Shown here: positions 55,301 to 56,492 of the stretch, in pieces
How the letters are laid out: each line of letters begins with the position of its first letter
Position numbering within the stretch: position 1 is the stretch's first letter
Assembly (NCBI RefSeq): GCF_016031625.1
Contig: NZ_JACCHP010000032.1
Location: 1 to 56,492, forward strand
From: Bradyrhizobium agreste
Lineage (GTDB): Bacteria; Pseudomonadota; Alphaproteobacteria; Rhizobiales; Xanthobacteraceae
Reading direction: 5' to 3'
Length of the DNA stretch: 56,492 bases
Made by a program: the position numbers and the translations under genes
The notes under the pieces: generated by a model
What the model saw: the letters and a program-made list of their open reading frames with translations, nothing else
What the model was told of the DNA's origin: nothing
Database searches by the model: none

Positions 55301-56492
55301 CCGGCACCAACGACAACGCGACCGTCTCTTCGGACTCCAACTCCGTGGCGGAAGGCGACACGGCAGCAGCGCTCAATACCTCCGGCCAGCTCAGCATCAC
55401 CGATCCCGACACCGGCGAAGCCCACGTCGTGGCGCAGACGAACGCGCCCGGGACCTATGGCGACTTCACGATCGATGCCAACGGGGCCTGGAGCTACACC
55501 GGCAACGGCGCACACAATGAGCTCACCGCCGGCCAGCAGGTGCAGGACCAGTTCACGGTGACCAGCCAGGACGGCACCGCGGCCGGCATTGTGACCGTGA
55601 CGATCACCGGGACCAACGACGCGGCAACGGTGAGCTCGGACTCGAAGTCCGTGACAGAGGGCAATGCCGCCGCCGTGCTCAACACCTCCGGCCAGCTGAC
55701 GATTGTGGATCCCGATTCGGGCGAAGCCCATGTTGTGGCGCAAGCCAACGTCCAAGGGACCTACGGCGACTTCAGCATCGATGCCAGCGGGGCCTGGAGC
55801 TACACCGGCAATGGCGCCCACAACGAGCTCACCGTGGGCCAGCAGGTCCAAGACCAATTCACGGTCACCAGCCAGGACGGCACCGCGACCGGCACCGTCA
55901 CGGTGACCATCACCGGCACCAACGACAACGCGACGGTCTCGTCAGACTCCAAGACCGTCACCGAAGGCGGCACGGCCGCCGCGCTGAACACCTCGGGCCA
56001 GCTCAGCATCACCGACCCGGACACCGGCGAGGCCCACGTCATCGCGCAGAGCAATATCCACGGCAGCTACGGCGACTTCACGATCGATGCCAACGGGGCC
56101 TGGAGCTACACCGGCAACGGCGCACACAATGAGCTCACCGCCGGCCAGCAGGTGCAGGACCAGTTCACGGTGACCAGCCAGGACGGCACCGCGGCCGGCA
56201 TTGTGACCGTGACGATCACCGGGACCAACGACGCGGCAACGGTGAGCTCGGACTCGAAGTCCGTGACAGAGGGCAATGCCGCCGCCGTGCTCAACACCTC
56301 CGGCCAGCTGACGATTGTGGATCCCGATTCGGGCGAAGCCCATGTTGTGGCGCAAGGCAACGTCCAAGGGACCTACGGCGACTTCAGCATCGATGCCAGC
56401 GGGGCCTGGAGCTACACCGGCAACGGCGCCCATAATGAGCTGACCGCCGGGCAGCAGGTCCAGGACCAGTTCACGGTCACCAGCCAGGACGG
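52327..56492 (+). CDS. Giant VCBS-repeat adhesin-like protein, 3' end outside window
   Basis: The frame is open from ATG 52327 to the window end (at least 1388 aa). GGAGG at 52314-52318 gives a good start. The N-terminus (MATQTTGGGSTVSFGNTPQA) has no Sec signal. Residues 1-150 form a beta-rich lead with a cadherin-like part (TEDASNILILNVLANDLGG); about 150-283 is one divergent VCBS-like domain. From residue 284 the chain is a regular array of 102-aa VCBS repeats with the core DGAWSYTGNGAHNELTAGQQ and TVTVTITGTND. Such proteins are usually exported by type I secretion and act as surface or biofilm adhesins; the C-terminal secretion signal is not in view. It sits beside the tad pilus and EPS loci, in line with attachment. 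Confidence 0.88.
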   Translation, partial: MATQTTGGGSTVSFGNTPQANTDIFSFTEDASNILILNVLANDLGGTAKTLFSLDDGTSASASTKSYAPADLLVKDVAYSSDAAGMAATSDRSALGARIWAAPDGTVHYDKGDINVQLQALATGQTLTDTFTYAIQLGNGTLSWATVTLQFNGANDSVLITSNPQSGAVVEDAPSALALSDSPNTAGTISFTDADLSDTHTATFVASSTNTTSLGTFSLDPVNEAANAANGSVQWHYALNDSAAQYLAAGQSVTESFVVTVNDGHGSTATQTVTVTITGTNDLATVSSDSKSVTESDTAAALNTSGQLSITDPDSGEAHVMAQSNVHGAYGDFTIDANGAWSYTGNGAHNELTAGQQVQDQFTVTSQDGTATGTVTVTITGTNDAATVSSDSKSVTESDTAAALNTSGQLSITDPDSGEAHVVAQSNIHGTYGDFSIDASGAWSYTGNAAHNELTAGQQVQDQFTVTSQDGTASGAVTVTITGTNDNATVSSDSNSVAEGDTAAALNTSGQLSITDPDTGEAHVVAQTNAPGTYGDFTIDADGAWSYTGNGAHNELTAGQQAQDQFTVTSQDGTATGTVTVTITGTNDNATVSSDSKSVTEADTASALNTSGQLTITDPDTGEAHVVAQSNVHGSYGDFSIDASGVWSYTGNGAHNELTAGQQVQDQFTVTSQDGTATGTVTVTITGTNDAATVSSDSKSVTEGDAAAALDTSGQLSITDPDTGEAHVIAQSDVHGSYGDFTIDANGAWSYIGNGAHDELTAGQQVQDQFTVTSQDGTATGTVTVTITGTNDNATVSSDSNSVAEGDTAAALNTSGQLSITDPDSGEAHVVAQTNAPGTYGDFTIDANGAWSYIGNGAHNELTAGQQVQDQFTVTSQDGTANGTVTVTITGTNDNATVSSDSKSVTEGDTAVALNTSGQLTIVDPDSGEAHVIAQSSVHGSYGDFTIDANGAWSYTGNGAHNELTAGQQVQDQFTVTSQDGTASGAVTVTITGTNDNATVSSDSNSVAEGDTAAALNTSGQLSITDPDTGEAHVVAQTNAPGTYGDFTIDANGAWSYTGNGAHNELTAGQQVQDQFTVTSQDGTAAGIVTVTITGTNDAATVSSDSKSVTEGNAAAVLNTSGQLTIVDPDSGEAHVVAQANVQGTYGDFSIDASGAWSYTGNGAHNELTVGQQVQDQFTVTSQDGTATGTVTVTITGTNDNATVSSDSKTVTEGGTAAALNTSGQLSITDPDTGEAHVIAQSNIHGSYGDFTIDANGAWSYTGNGAHNELTAGQQVQDQFTVTSQDGTAAGIVTVTITGTNDAATVSSDSKSVTEGNAAAVLNTSGQLTIVDPDSGEAHVVAQGNVQGTYGDFSIDASGAWSYTGNGAHNELTAGQQVQDQFTVTSQD
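53176..56492 (+). repeat. Tandem 306-bp VCBS coding repeats, at least 10.8 copies
   Basis: Equivalent codons (start of ATVSSDS) fall at 53176, 53482, 53788, 54094, 54400, 54706, 55012, 55318, 55624, 55930 and 56236, always 306 bases apart, and the last unit is cut by the window end. Copies 3, 6 and 8 are almost identical, and copies 9 and 11 differ by one base over about the first 190. This indicates recent multi-unit duplication or gene conversion. Confidence 0.95.

Noticed and set aside
52409..56433. Long minus-strand open frames with VVGAGDGDRDGAG-like repeats
   Set aside because: They are reverse-strand shadows of the VCBS repeats; their repeat structure only mirrors that of the real gene.
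13324..56492. CRISPR array in either repeat region
   Set aside because: The repeats are coding, 306 or 498 bp long, and contiguous without unique spacers; no cas gene is present.

Overview
The window looks like a chromosomal segment of a high-GC alphaproteobacterium, most likely Bradyrhizobium or a close relative (Nitrobacteraceae). This is inference from three things: codon use, a two-stem dispersed repeat at 18604-18706 that I recognise from Bradyrhizobium genomes, and several small hypothetical proteins of bradyrhizobial type. No rRNA, tRNA or CRISPR array was seen.

Region 1 (1-6085) starts with a frameshifted, edge-truncated IS4/Tn5-type transposase and a 142-bp imperfect palindrome. These are followed by phosphoglucomutase (pgm, minus strand), a secreted alpha/beta hydrolase, a lytic transglycosylase, an MBL-fold hydrolase and an aldose-1-epimerase-like protein. 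Pgm could supply glucose-1-phosphate, the entry point to nucleotide sugars for the next region.

Region 2 (6245-33243) is a large exopolysaccharide (EPS) locus of Wzx/Wzy type. It has four GT4 glycosyltransferases, two MOP-family flippases, a Wzy-like polymerase, four acyltransferase-3 membrane proteins, a polysaccharide pyruvyl transferase, a Wzz/BY-kinase co-polymerase (ExoP type) and a polyprenyl-phosphate sugar-1-phosphate transferase that would start the repeat unit. Two clan GH-A glycosidase-like proteins sit inside it. One is a 444-aa secreted protein. The other is a 1302-aa protein that joins a glycosidase-like domain to four 166-aa tandem repeats and an RTX-like C-terminus. This second protein is the most unusual object in the window. 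No Wza-type outer-membrane exporter gene is visible.

Region 3 (33849-35900) holds a PPP-family phosphatase and small hypothetical or secreted proteins, including a 57-aa membrane protein.

Region 4 (36084-48376, all minus strand) is a near-complete tad/cpa locus for Flp type IVc pili. In transcription order it reads flp pilin, cpaA, cpaB, cpaE (tadZ), cpaF (tadA), tadB, tadC, an isoprenylcysteine-methyltransferase-like gene, a tadE-like gene, tadG, tadE, secretin cpaC, a small lipoprotein and tadD. Tight 1-4 bp overlaps suggest one long transcript, perhaps with a second promoter before the secretin.

Region 5 (48866-56492) has hypothetical genes and then the start of a very large VCBS-repeat adhesin-like protein that runs off the window. 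Its 306-bp repeats show higher-order duplication. EPS, Flp pili and a giant repeat adhesin next to each other suggest a surface-attachment and biofilm region.
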